A stretch of DNA of 64,000 nt from positions 164,045,350-164,109,349 of the forward strand of contig OU015496.1 in NCBI GenBank assembly GCA_907164885.2. Reading direction: 5' to 3'. The stretch is from Dolomedes plantarius. Its lineage: Eukaryota > Arthropoda > Arachnida > Araneae > Dolomedidae. Position 1 is the first letter of the stretch. Every line of letters starts with the position of its first letter. A program made the translations under genes and the position numbers. Under the pieces are notes generated by a model. It ran no database searches. It had not been told where the DNA came from and saw only the letters and a program-made list of their open reading frames with translations. Positions 1 to 11,658 of the stretch are shown here, in pieces.

Positions 1-225
1 TCCTTAAAAAACAAGTCTGGCCACCGGTATTTTTTTATACAATATAGTGTGTGTATTATTCTCCTGTCAGGTAGCAGTAATGAAGCTAAGGGCATCGTGC
101 TTTTGGTGGGAACAGCTTAAAATATCAAACCTTGCAGACCTTGCAAAAAGGGCAAATTGTTGGAGCGCGTTTAAATTGGAGTATCTGTTACTGCAACCCC
201 CAGGTTAATGGATGTTTTTTGAGCT

Positions 226-1023
226 ATGGTATCGAAAGTCATGATAGCATACAGAGTGCACGGAAAAGCATCCTTTGCCAAACGGAATAGTGAACGAAAG
301 GGAGAGCTGAGTGAAATAGACGGACGAGGTATTGAAGCGGATTGCGACATGAAGAAAGAAAACAACTGCAACCAAAATGACCGAAGAGCTCAATCTGCAT
401 CTGCATGTTCCGGTATCAACCATTAGAGGTAGAAGGGAAATTCACAAACAAAGCATTTACGGAAGAGAAGCTATTTCTAAGCCACTTGTAATAGATGCCA
501 ATACAAAATATCGCTTACACTGGTGCCACGAGCGCAAATCCTGGTCGAGTAATATGTCCAGAAACGGCATTTGGTCCGACGAATCATTGTTCCCATTGTT
601 CCTTGCAACTGGACGTGCGTATGTCAGAAGAACACCTCCACAAGCGTTCTGGCTGTCTCATCTCAACTTTCAATCATGGAGGTAGATCTATCAGGTTTGG
701 GGATGGCATCTCGTGGTTTTCTTCAGGCCCTATCGTAACCCTAAAAGGGAGATTGATTGGGAAGGAATATGTCGAAATTTTAGCTCCATCCTATGGTGCA
801 AACATTGTTTCTTGCAGGAGATGGCGTTATCCAGGATGATAATCCCCCTATACATACAGCTATATCTATCAAGTATTGGTTTGAAGAGCATGAAAAAGAA
901 GTCAAATATCTTATCTTGCCCTGTACGATCTCCGCGACTATATATCATCCAACCACTGTGATCTGTATAAGCGGGCAGAGCCAGGTATCGATATCTACCA
1001 CAGCATCTATACAGGAACTTTCA
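226..1023 (+). pseudogene. decayed Tc1-like transposase
   Basis: Pieces in several frames together read like a Tc1-family DDE transposase, the enzyme that cuts and pastes its own element at TA sites. Readable in order are a helix-turn-helix-like stretch (from about 370), a block ending RLHWCHERKSW (about 520-540), the first catalytic block IWSDES (about 565-585), SWFSSGPIVTLKGR (710-750) and QDDNPPIHT (about 830-860), which carries the second Asp. A motif like the usual IEPLW is recognisable near 945 only through base changes, and the catalytic Glu codon appears lost. Frame changes occur near 420, 690, 790 and 900. I did not identify terminal repeats; the 5' part may be truncated. The family assignment rests on motif order and spacing. 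It is certainly not functional. Confidence 0.7.
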
Positions 1024-1357
1024 TGATTTTTCCCTGAAGAAAATGGTATAATATATTCTTAACCATTATTCATGACTTGTATAATCCAATTGAAAGGTGA
1101 GTCAGGTGGTATTACATGAAAGAGGTGATCCTGAGTGGTAGTAATAAAGGTTTCCATGATGTTTCTTGGTATTTCCATTATTTTGATAACCACCTATATG
1201 TTATCTATACAAAGCAACTCTGTTGTCTCTAAGATCTTCAACATTGGACACTCGTTTTCCAGACTTTACACTGAAAAATTAAAATTTCAGGTAGTCTCTT
1301 CTAACGAAACTACCGCGGGTTATTAAAGTAGGATTACTTATCGTTGCTTACCTCTTT

Positions 1358-1452
1358 TGTATGTATATATGTATGTATGTGTTATGTATATATGTATGTA
1401 TGTGTTATGTATATATGTATATATGAGTTATGTATATATTTATGTATATATC
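1358..1452. repeat. TATG/TA-rich microsatellite
   Basis: A run of TATG and TATATG units with GTTATG interruptions. A 60-codon open frame across it is only a product of the repeat. Confidence 0.85.
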
Positions 1453-1455
1453 TGT

Positions 1456-1698
1456 GGCTTGGTACAAGAAGTGCCTAACTCAGTTTTCTCCAAGATGACT
1501 TCGATTGCTTATGTCTCTTTAAAAAAATATTATTTTTAATGTAAGACGTACACAAGTTTGTACAATGGTTTAGAAAACACATTTAAAGCATCGGAAAGAT
1601 TTGAGTATTTCTTACATTGAAAATAATATTTTTTAAGAGACATAAGCAAACAAAGTCATCTTGGAGAAAACTGACTTAGGCACTTCTTGTACCAAGCC
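1456..1698. mobile_element. foldback (hairpin) MITE-like element
   Basis: Two arms of about 88 bp (1456-1545 and 1611-1698) are near-perfect reverse complements separated by a loop of about 65 bp. The ends read GGCTTGGTACAAGAAGTGCC and its complement, and the arms include the shared stretch CTTATGTCTCTTAAAAAA with small differences. No coding capacity is present. This is the form of a small foldback MITE; a transcript would form a long hairpin. No clear target duplication was established. Confidence 0.7.
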
Positions 1699-2080
1699 AG
1701 AAATATATGTATATATGTATACATGTACATATATGTATGCAAACTTTGACGTATTTTGATACGTTTCTTTTTAACTGTTTACTGCTTGTCCAAGCGATAC
1801 AGACTGGGTTTGGCCCGCTTCCAAAATTATAACTCGCGAGGTACGGACGGACGGTTTTAGCGTCTGAAGTTTTCCTTTCCGGAGGACTATTATGGGGGAA
1901 CGTAATCCTACGTTAAAATCACCTTAATAGAAACAATATTATGCAACTCTTGATTTATATCTCGCGACGTCGGTTTTAACATCTGAAATTTTGCTTTACC
2001 GCAGACCGTTATGGAGGAACGTAATCCTAGGTTAAAAAATCCAATAAACAACTCTCGCAGGGAGGAAAATTATCAATGAC

Positions 2081-2255
2081 TTTGTCGAATCCCAACGAAC
2101 TCCATCAAATACCTTTGTGCCTAGGCCGGTTATGGGCTCGTTAAATCTATAGACCAGAAAGTCCTTCTAGGAAGTCAGAGAGGGTGGGAGAAGGTACAAG
2201 CCCTCAAGATGTCGTCCCTTGGGGTTATCGGTAAAAGTTTAGGTGGGACCAGTGC
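2081..2255 (+). mobile_element. SINE body, 5'-truncated copy
   Basis: From the box-B-like GTCGAATCCC onward this stretch parallels the next SINE copy: the blocks CTAGGCCGG, TATGGGC, TAGACC/TAGACT, AGTCC and GGTGGGAGAAGGTA appear in the same order. The tRNA-like head upstream of box B is missing or too diverged to see. It lies in tandem with the following copy. Confidence 0.55.
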
Positions 2256-2265
2256 AACCTAATGC

Positions 2266-2480
2266 AACTGGGTGGTCTAGTGGTAGCGAGTTAGGCTTGG
2301 AATTGAGGGTGCTCAGTTCGAATCTCGACGAACGCCATTCGATATCGTCTAGGCCGGATATGGGCACACTTTAAATTTGTAGACTGAAAAGTCCTATGTA
2401 GTCAGAGTGGGTGGGAGAAGGTATGATCCATCTAGATGTCGCTCCTGCGGGTGCTCGGCCAAAGTTAACCTTCTCCTTAC
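2266..2480 (+). mobile_element. tRNA-derived SINE
   Basis: The head shows an A-box-like TGGTCTAGTGGTAGCGAG (about 2273-2290) and a B box GTTCGAATCTC (2316-2326), the internal RNA polymerase III promoter layout of tRNA genes and tRNA-derived SINEs. The 3' body resembles the preceding copy (CTAGGCCGG, GGGTGGGAGAAGGTA). The head does not fold as a complete functional tRNA, so a SINE is the better reading than a tRNA gene. Confidence 0.6.
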
Positions 2481-2596
2481 GGGGTTAACTTTACACGAAC
2501 ATGCCCTATGTTCCAAGACAGGATTCGGTCCGAAGGATTTGGTCCGAATAAGAGGCAGGTCCGATTAACCGGTGGTCCAATTAATCGGGTTCGACT

Positions 2597-2604
<8 letters not shown>

Positions 2605-2636
<32 letters not shown>
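2605..2636. repeat. (TA)n microsatellite
   Basis: An uninterrupted TA run following GTGTG. It abuts a dispersed repeat that also abuts (TA)n in its second copy near 45.2 kb. Confidence 0.95.
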
Positions 2637-2637
<1 letters not shown>

Positions 2638-2722
2638 CCCCCTTAATGTCCGTTCTTACAAGGGGGGTATGAAATTTCCCGTTCTAAAGAGGGAATCGGG
2701 AAAATGGACCCCGTAATTTAAA
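2636..2722 (+). repeat. dispersed repeat, copy 1
   Basis: About 85 bp that recurs in reverse complement at 45144-45232 with roughly 90% identity by eye. Shared blocks include GGTATGAAATTTCCCGTTCT and AAAGAGGGAATCGG. In both places one end touches a (TA)n run, which suggests a transposon end or a microsatellite-linked repeat family. No coding content. Confidence 0.7.
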
Positions 2723-3237
2723 TGTTAAGGGTTTTATTAGGGAGGGGTGTTGGTTCACCTATACGGTGTCCCCATTGAAAGCAGCGCCAACAATTCTCGT
2801 GGTAAAAGGGTGAACGTCTTCACTGATAACCCCCCCCCCCCCGCCTGCATTGCAAAGAACATAGTTGTGATATTTTCTAGTGAAAAAAAATTTGTATCCT
2901 CGGATCATTTATATATTTTGTTACTTTATTTCTGCTATGACTGCTACAAGATTAAATTAAATTAAAGCAGTTTACAGAAAACGACTTCCCCGCAAAGGAG
3001 ACTACCTAAAATTGACCCCAAAAACAACATCTCCAAAATCAGAAATAAAACTTGCTGCCATAGAATTAAACTGAGGGAAGATGAAAAATAACACTTAAAT
3101 GACCAAAAAAAAAAGGCTTGACAATTATATTTTTAGACTTAACAATATTTTATTCAGACATTACATGATTTAACGTTACAATAATTATTACCCTTAAGAT
3201 CATCCTCATCATAAATTAAATCTACACTTATCCATTT

Positions 3238-3240
<3 letters not shown>
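2723..3240. other. unassigned AT-rich stretch
   Basis: It holds a C14 homopolymer near 2829-2842 and A- and T-rich sequence. The open frames here are short and show no family resemblance. Nothing further is recognised. Confidence 0.6.
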
Positions 3241-3320
<80 letters not shown>

Positions 3321-3336
3321 TATATATATATATATA
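3241..3336. repeat. (TA)n microsatellite at transposon left end
   Basis: A TA run of about 95 bp with one TAAATAAATA interruption (3311-3320). It runs directly into the left terminal repeat of the following Tc1/mariner element, whose target site is TA. Confidence 0.95.
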
Positions 3337-4556
3337 TACTGAAGTGCCACTGAATTAGGGATACCTACCTAGTAACGAGTTGGACCTCCTCTGGCCTTGA
3401 TAACGGCTGCCACACGACCAGGCATAGATTCAACAAGTTTCTGGAAACGTTCCACGGGAATGGCTTGCCAAATATTGGCTAAAGCTGTCCATAATTCAGT
3501 AAGGTTCTTTGGTGCTGTGTGATGGCCTTTCACGCCTTGTTCCAAAACATCCCAAAGATGCTCAATAGAATTTAAGTCTGGGCTTCTAGGTGGCCAATTC
3601 ATGACAGAGAAGTCAGAGGAATGCTCATCCAACCAGCCAGTAGCCAACCTGGACTTGTGAGAGGTACAGTTGTCTTGCAGGAAAACTCCATTACCGTGTG
3701 GATAACAGAACAGCATAAACGGATGGAGGTGATCACCCAGTAACTGTACGTACCGAATTGCATTGAGGGAGGTTGGTACACGCACCAAAGATCCCAAACT
3801 GTGCCACGAAAAAACACCCCAGACCATGATTGAGCCACCATGCCCTTGTACAGTTCCAGCCAGGCATGCAGGATCCATGGCTTCATGAGCCTGACGCCAT
3901 ATTCTCAGCCTCCCGTCGGCGAAAAGTAGTCGGAATCGAGACGCATCACTCCATGCTACTCGTTTCCAGTCCTCTACACTCCAGTCTCTGTGCTCTCTTG
4001 CCCAGGCAAGACGTGCAGCCCGATGGCGAGTATAGAGCAATGGTACTCTCGTAGGTCGACGGCTCCCGAACCCCATACAGTGAAGCGAGCGTTGCACAGT
4101 CCGTTTACTGACTGTACGACTGGCACCGTCATTAAACTGGGTGGTAATTTGAGCTAATGTTTGGCTTCGCTGGCTACGTATAATACGCCTGAGCCGTCTC
4201 TCACCACGCACTGTCAAGGCTAATTGTCCTTTGCAGTTTGCCGGATCGCTAGTTTTTTTTCCACCATCCATGTATTCTTGGTATACTCTTGACACTGACG
4301 ACCTTGAAAATGCTAGCTGTCTGACGATTTCGGAAATTGAATGGCCCATGCGTCGCGAACCTACGATTTGTCCGCGATCGAAGGCGTCTAAATCAGGCAG
4401 TTTACCCATACTGGCAATTCCAACAACTAATTCAGAACAACCACAGTACGCGCTATATATGCAGTTACCACAGCGCCCTCACTTGCGCATACATGATGCG
4501 CAGCGCTACACAATTTGTATAGGCTTTGCTATCCCTAATTCAGTGGCACTTCAGTG
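3337..4556 (-). mobile_element. Tc1/mariner element, DD36E (Incomer-like), copy 1
   Basis: A 1.22 kb element bounded by inverted repeats of about 27 bp. The right end read inward is CACTGAAGTGCCACTGAATT; the left end differs in its first base (TACTGAAG). A TA flanks each side, as expected for this superfamily. It contains one transposase gene on the minus strand that fills most of the element. A second, damaged copy of the same subfamily lies at 35504-36715 in the opposite orientation. Confidence 0.93.
3369..4409 (-). CDS. Tc1/mariner transposase, DD36E type, intact
   Basis: This 346-residue frame encodes a complete transposase that would bind its element's terminal repeats in the nucleus, excise the element and reinsert it at TA dinucleotides. 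The N-terminal half (residues about 5-115) carries two helix-turn-helix-like segments (GHSISEIVRQLAFSRSSVSR and TLAQITTQFN...SKRTVQRSL). The catalytic domain shows WSDASRF (Asp155), VWGVFSW, FLQDNCTSHKS (Asp246) and SPDLNSIEHLWD (Glu283). I count 36 residues between the second Asp and the Glu, which is DD36E rather than the usual Tc1 DD34E. That spacing, together with the motif wording, fits the family published as Incomer. The frame has no stop or frameshift and all three acidic residues are present, so activity is possible but unproven. The start is the first ATG, about 150 bp inside the right terminal repeat. Confidence 0.93.
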   Translation of the reverse strand: MGKLPDLDAFDRGQIVGSRRMGHSISEIVRQLAFSRSSVSRVYQEYMDGGKKTSDPANCKGQLALTVRGERRLRRIIRSQRSQTLAQITTQFNDGASRTVSKRTVQRSLHCMGFGSRRPTRVPLLYTRHRAARLAWAREHRDWSVEDWKRVAWSDASRFRLLFADGRLRIWRQAHEAMDPACLAGTVQGHGGSIMVWGVFSWHSLGSLVRVPTSLNAIRYVQLLGDHLHPFMLFCYPHGNGVFLQDNCTSHKSRLATGWLDEHSSDFSVMNWPPRSPDLNSIEHLWDVLEQGVKGHHTAPKNLTELWTALANIWQAIPVERFQKLVESMPGRVAAVIKARGGPTRY

Positions 4557-4558
4557 TA

Positions 4559-7500
4559 CATTAATCACAATGGTTACATTCACATATTAGAAAAGAACGG
4601 GTGGCTGGTAACATGTAGGTATTTAACACTTTATATGAGCTCATAATAAATAAATAAAAATGCATATTACCTAAGTTGATTTTAAGCTATATAAAAAAAA
4701 GTGAGAAGAAGGAAGGAAAGGCACATAGGAGAGCTCAAAGAAGGAAGGCATGCCACGTAGACTAAGGCCTCTCAGGATCTTTCGGAGCAAGCATTCTTCA
4801 TGGATTCCAAGTGGTGAAATCCGGAATCTAAGACGGAAAAAAGGGTAATGATGTTCCATGGAGCTCCCGGCGAACCCGTCTGATTCTCTCAGCCCGATTA
4901 CCCCTCAGGAGCAAAACTTTTTTCTTCACCCCCGCTTCGCCTGAGCCGTATCAAGGGATACATGTAAAATAGTGCCACCTAGCGCCGAGCACTGAGGCCA
5001 GATGATTACTTCGAACGCCTATATTCTTTCATATTTTTGGAAGTTAAATACCAAATTATTTTTTTCTTGAATTATTTCTTGGTCTCGGGTTAGATTTTAT
5101 TCAATGATTTATTTGTTTTCTTGCACGGAGGACCCCGCCGTTCACAGCACTGTATTCTTTTGCAGGTGGGGCGGACGGATTAAGCAAGCGATGGGAAAGT
5201 CATCAACATTCCAAAGATCTGTTACAAAGATCTCTGCTTCACCCCTATATCGAGGGCCCTGCGAATGTGAGAGACGAGAAAAGGCGCACAAGAACGTATT
5301 GAATAACTGCTTAGCAACAGAGAGAAAGAAGTGTACCAAAGAATTTACATAGTTTTAAGGGGAAAATGGAATACAAGAACATTTACCTTTAAACATAATA
5401 ATTTAAAATTTTAACTACTCACCAGCCAGCCAACAGTACATATCAGCCACCTTACAATTTTCTATTATTATTATTATTTTTTCTTAACTTAAGCGCAACT
5501 GCGCACACAATAACAAGTACTTCTTACATTAAATAACAAATTTAAACACATAACCACTGCGATGAGTGTTGAACAAGACCAATACAATTCCTTAATTGTA
5601 GCGCAACAACAGACATAACTTCCAACTATTACATATTACAAGCAAACGTTCAAATATCCCTAAATGACAAGTTTGAGGGTTCTAAATGAACCGTAACATT
5701 TCTTAACTGGCAAATTATTAGTGATTGGATGAAATTATAAAAGTTTAACTCACATGTATATTCTCACTTGTATATATTTGAGTTAACTGGACGAAATTGC
5801 TTCGTTAATAACTTCGTTGCAAAGAAAATTCAATTAGTATAGTAATTAAAGTATTTTTTTGAAAACTTTATATAATAGAATGATAAAAGTTGGAAAAACT
5901 AAACTAAGCAATTATTCACAGCAAAAAGAAAAATCAACTATTCGAATAAAGTCATTAGTGAAAATGATTTTATAACTAACGAGACGAAATCGGTAAAATA
6001 ACAAATGTTACGTTCAAAATTCAATCTAATGACATACTTTTATTTAAAAGGTATAAGAAAAGAAAAGAACCAGTTTACAAATAAATATAACTTTAAGGAA
6101 ACAGAAACTTGCAATATATAAGAAGGTTTCGGAAATTTTAAATATAATAAGTTACAAAGGTTCACATTTCTCATCCCATAAACATCCCTATTAAACTGAA
6201 ATTTAAAAAAAAAATACTATGCAAATTCTGAAGACGCACAAAACAAAAATAAAACGTGATGAATTGTGTTTCCTGTATTGAAAAAAAATCATCACAAAGG
6301 AATTTTTTTTGAAATATTAGGATTAAAAAATAACTCCCATTTTGAGTATAATGAGATTTCCTTTATATGTAAATGCTGTTCGGTAAGATTCAGAGGAAAT
6401 TTTCGTTGTACAGAAAACGTCGTTAACTAGAAGTTCATTATATGCAGACTCTGCTGTACATTTACTACGTACTTAGATACTATCTATTTTAATTCATTTG
6501 TTTTATGGTCGTCCTTTGGAGACCTTTTCCTTCCACGATCGACAAGTGATTCACTAGTTAATTGCCGCTCGACTTTTCGAAGCGTCACAGGAAGCCATTC
6601 TCGGCACCTGTATCGTGTCCCCTAATCGCCCCCGATCGTGTGATACACCCACCAGTGATTGCGGGTCGCGCACCTCGTAAATACCTTTTTTTTTCCGAGA
6701 TGGCATCGCGCGAAACCATCTCTCCCAAATAAATTTTCCATGCGTGGTGATGTCTCCGTCCTTTGTTGGCTCTTTCGCGGGCTTGTCAACCGGGCGATGG
6801 AAACAAAAGAAACTCCCCCCCCCCCCCCCCCCCTCTAAGTAATGCGCGAAGCCGAAATGATTTTTACGTGATCACGGACCGTAATTTTGTTACTTCTTCT
6901 TTTGGCAACCCTTTCGGGAGATGGACAGGAAATAGGCGATCGCCTCCCGAGATAGGGCCAATTGTTTGCGGAGGTGCTATGTTGATACTATCATCGACTA
7001 AAGGACCTTGAAACGTAAGATGATATTTTACTGCTCAGAGGGAGAGATAAGGGGCGCTGATAAGGGCAGACGTGATGATTTGGTGTCTCTTTATTTTTCT
7101 TTTTTCCGACAGTACCTGTCCGAGACAACCACTTTCTTTATGGGGCTCACTTTTGGGTGTATTTTTGGCTGATTATTTTATCTTTGTTGTTTGGTTCGAA
7201 AAAAAAATTGACGCTCGCTTCCAAAATGTCACTTTTAATAGCCCTATTAAAAGCCATTAGATGTAATGATGTCACAACTCATAGCGATTAAATATTTAAT
7301 AGGTCGCTCGCGACTGACTCGCGTAGAAAAAAATTACTCTGTTTTTAAGGGTGCAGGTGGAATTTGGTTAATCAAATTCAGCACATCTGTAGACTTATCA
7401 ACTGTCATTATAGATGACAATTAAGGAAAGTCATACTCTCTAGAACTTTTTATAATCTTTAAATTACATCTGATCTTCATAGGTTTTTAGAGACTGCCCT

Positions 7501-8362
7501 TTTCAGTTATCACAGTTTCAAGAAGGAATTTTTTTTGTGTGTGATTTTACTTTGTATGTGTGCGTGATTTTATTTTGTTTGTGCTGTGTGTGGTTTTATT
7601 TTGTATGTGCTACGTGTGATTTTGTATGTGCCATATATTTGGCTGTTTTATAATTATAATTTCAATCGACAGCTTATACTGCAGTCTATGACGATTAAAC
7701 TTTTTGTATAATCGCATACATCTGGAATTAATAAACTTTGCTGGACAATATTGCATATTTACTGTAGGGTTTGTTCTACATTTTATAACATTCAAAAGGA
7801 AGCAAACATGTCTTACTTTTACTTCATATAAGGGATATAATGGAGAGATAGCATGTGAGATTATTTAATAGTAAACATTATTTTGAGCAACTTAATATAA
7901 TACTGACTCACAACTCTGAAAACTCACCTGCATTTTTCAAAATCGGATGACTACTAGTTTCAAACATAAAGATCGATTTGACTTTCTCAGGGCAAGCGTG
8001 AACTTTAAAGTGAATAACTGCAGAGAAATTCGAAATGAATTCATTTTTTGTCACTGGTTATCTTTGTGATGAATATGGTTAAAAATGAAATATAGTAAAA
8101 AGTATACAGAACTCCAAAACTCTTGGTCTGATTTGCCCGGATTTCATTTTTTTCTGCTTTTCCTTAATCAGGGGAACTGCAGTGCAAACCAACCCTGCGC
8201 CTCCAAGGGGGGCGCAGTAGGGGAATTGATTCCCCACCCCCCAAAAAAAGTCCAACATATTTTTTTTTTCATAGCCTAAAAATATATAATCGTAGACTTA
8301 ATACTAAATGAGAATAAATTTTAAATGAGAGGATGTTCTCAATAAAGTCCAAAATTTTGTTA
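4559..8362. other. unassigned AT-rich region
   Basis: About 3.8 kb without a recognisable gene. Contents seen: A/T homopolymers, a C tract near 6815-6833, a TG-rich stretch with repeated GTGTGATTTTATTTTGT phrases (7535-7625), and scattered short frames (for example 5104-5352 and 6763-7011) with no family motif, which I do not call. Base composition rises slightly in G+C around 6540-6760. No RNA gene was seen. Confidence 0.55.
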
Positions 8363-8366
8363 TCTA

Positions 8367-9257
<891 letters not shown>

Positions 9258-10014
9258 TACATATATATATAACCGTAAGAGCCGACATTGCCCACCCCAC
9301 CCCACCCCAAATCTCAGGACTAGAGCCGCCCCTGGTGCAAACTCTTTGTTTCAGAAGCGTATATAAGCCCTTGATTAAGGAGACTAGTGTGGTGTGTGTG
9401 TAAGGGGGGAGGTTGAAAATTTGCAGTCAATAAAACTGTTATGACCGCTCATATGTTACATATAACGTGCGAAAGCATGAAGGTAAGCCAAATCAAGATA
9501 ACCACCTAAAAATAGTTTTTGACCAACTCTTAAATGAAATCTAAAAATAAAATTTTAATCTGAGACTTAACTTACATAAATGAGAAAAGGGAACGAATTA
9601 ACAGGACTCATAAAACAAACACTTTGAACTGAGGAATAACATACTTAATATGCCTAAATACAGTATTATATAAACATTAGGAATTAGTTAATTAAATTGA
9701 AGAAAAGCTATGAACTGCGCTTTTTAAAAATCTTTTTTTTAAGAAATCTAATTTATAAATTTAAAATGCTTATATAAAACAGCCTTTAGGGCTCATAAAG
9801 GATGTGAGTCATCAACTTACAGTATTTTATTGATCCTTTTGACTACTTTTTTTTCTCGTTTATGTAAGTACATTTTGTTTATATTTGAATTAAAGTTGCT
9901 CAAAAACTGTTTTGCTGTGATTATCTTGATCTTGCTTGTCTTCATGCTTTTGTTTTAATAAGTAAATAAATAAATAAATAAATAAATATTTATTTATTTT
10001 TGCATATATATATA
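9258..10014. other. unassigned AT-rich stretch
   Basis: No gene is recognised. It includes a G6 tract near 9406 and an (AAAT)n microsatellite at 9963-9988, and ends in a short TA run where the following retroelement begins. Confidence 0.55.
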
Positions 10015-11512
10015 AGACAAAGTTGAAAGTAAAAAACCAGTATGAGCTCTAAAACTACTTTCAGCCAGGAACTAAAAACATGAAAAGATAAGTATTAAAT
10101 AGGCATAAGACAGCATCTCTTCATCAGCGGTGCCGATACTGTCTAAAAACCAATAGATTGCTTCTGATAAGTATGATCTATCCAATAAACATACTTAGAC
10201 ACCGTACAATCCATTAGAAACAGAAGAATTGAATAAATAGTTACTTAATCAAAGAACTCCAAGCCTAGTGCTAGACAGAGTGGAAGTTAAGAATAGGAAA
10301 CTGCAAGAAGACTGACGTCACAAAACTTGCAACCATGGAGCAAAAGGAAACACAGAAGCAGACTTACTACGGAGACTGGCATAGGACAATTAAACCTAAA
10401 TTAAATTAGTTTTCATTATTACTTAGAGTAATATATTATTATTTAATATTTAATATTATTTTTACTTAAGAATTTAATTATTATTAATTAATTTTAATTT
10501 TTAGTAGTTATTTTCACTAATTAATCTTATTATTTTGTATTACTAATTAATTGCAATAGAACAAGCTATTCATTAAATCTAAAACAACCAATTATGTGCT
10601 TGGAAAGACTATCGGGGTAATAATTACGTTTTAGCACAACTAACAAGTCTAAAATATGCTTATTCCTATTGTCTTTAGAACAAAGCCTATTTATGCGTAC
10701 TCGCTGATATACAATAATGTTATTAAAAACAGATTTATGTAAACAAGTTAGGTAATTTTGAAATTTTACAATATTAAAATCATAATTTGATCTTTTATCA
10801 TATAAGTCAAAAGTTAAATTGCTATGAGAATTTAATTTAATGTTAATATCTAAAAAGTTTACATTAATATTATTTTGGCTACTTTGTATTAGTTCCAGAT
10901 TATGAGGCTAAAAATTTAAGGCTATATGATTATTACTTTTATTAATTACAATTATATCATCAATATATCTAAATATTTTGTAATTGCTATTATCAATATT
11001 ATTAATATTATCAACTTCAAAATAATGTAAGTATAGATTGGCTAGTATACAAGAAGCATTTTGTGGTACTTTAGTCTGTAAGTATATACTATTATTGTGT
11101 ATAATATAATTATGTTTAGTGACAAAATCTAAGAGCCTATTGAAATGAGTAAGATTAATATCTTTGCTTAAGTATTAAACATTATTTTGTACTAACTTTA
11201 TAATTACTCTATTTAAATCATTTATATTGATATTATTGAATAAATCTTTAAAATCAAAAGTTGCAATTGATTTACAATTATCTAATGTTTGTAGTTTTCT
11301 AATTAGACTCAAGCTATTATACCAAAATCAATTATACCAAAAACACCAGAAGTTATTATTTTATAGATTAATTTAAGGTAATTTAATAATATAACACTTG
11401 CTTTAGTAGTATAAGTGTTGTGACCACAGGTTACTGCTCTAAAAGCAATAGGTGTTTTATGAAACTTAGGAACTAAAGTGATGTAAGGAAAGAGATAGTT
11501 ATCTGCTGTTAT
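10015..11512 (-). mobile_element. reverse-transcriptase element (Penelope-like or related), copy 1, 5'-truncated
   Basis: The element reads on the minus strand. Its left part (10015 to about 10560) is a non-coding 3' region that recurs in the copy at 62464-63686, with shared blocks AAACATACTTAGACACCGTA and AGACTGACGTCACAAA. Its right part holds a decayed reverse transcriptase. Both copies end at AGACAAAGTTG directly against a (TA)n run. The upstream end of this copy also stops at (TA)n (about 11513), so it is truncated or interrupted there. No LTR, endonuclease (GIY-YIG or APE) or integrase domain is visible. Confidence 0.7.
10580..11512 (-). pseudogene. reverse transcriptase remnant
   Basis: Reading minus-strand frames from 11512 downward gives, in order: [31 protein letters not shown] (catalytic motif A with Asp, about 11245-11210), a degenerate VPQNASCILANLYLHYFEVD (PQG-type motif B, about 11070-11015), FRYIDDIIVIN (catalytic YIDD, about 10980-10945), NFLDINIKLN and the tail YQRVRINRLCS. 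This is the core of an RNA-dependent DNA polymerase. The Y-I-D-D box, the LPK/HK block and the late LDI...R-R-LCS pattern are most like Penelope-like elements, but the motif B wording (PQGGNAS in the better copy) is unusual, so the clade is left open. There are in-frame stops, for example near 11175 and 10910, and the frame changes near 11310. Confidence 0.72.
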
Positions 11513-11658
<146 letters not shown>

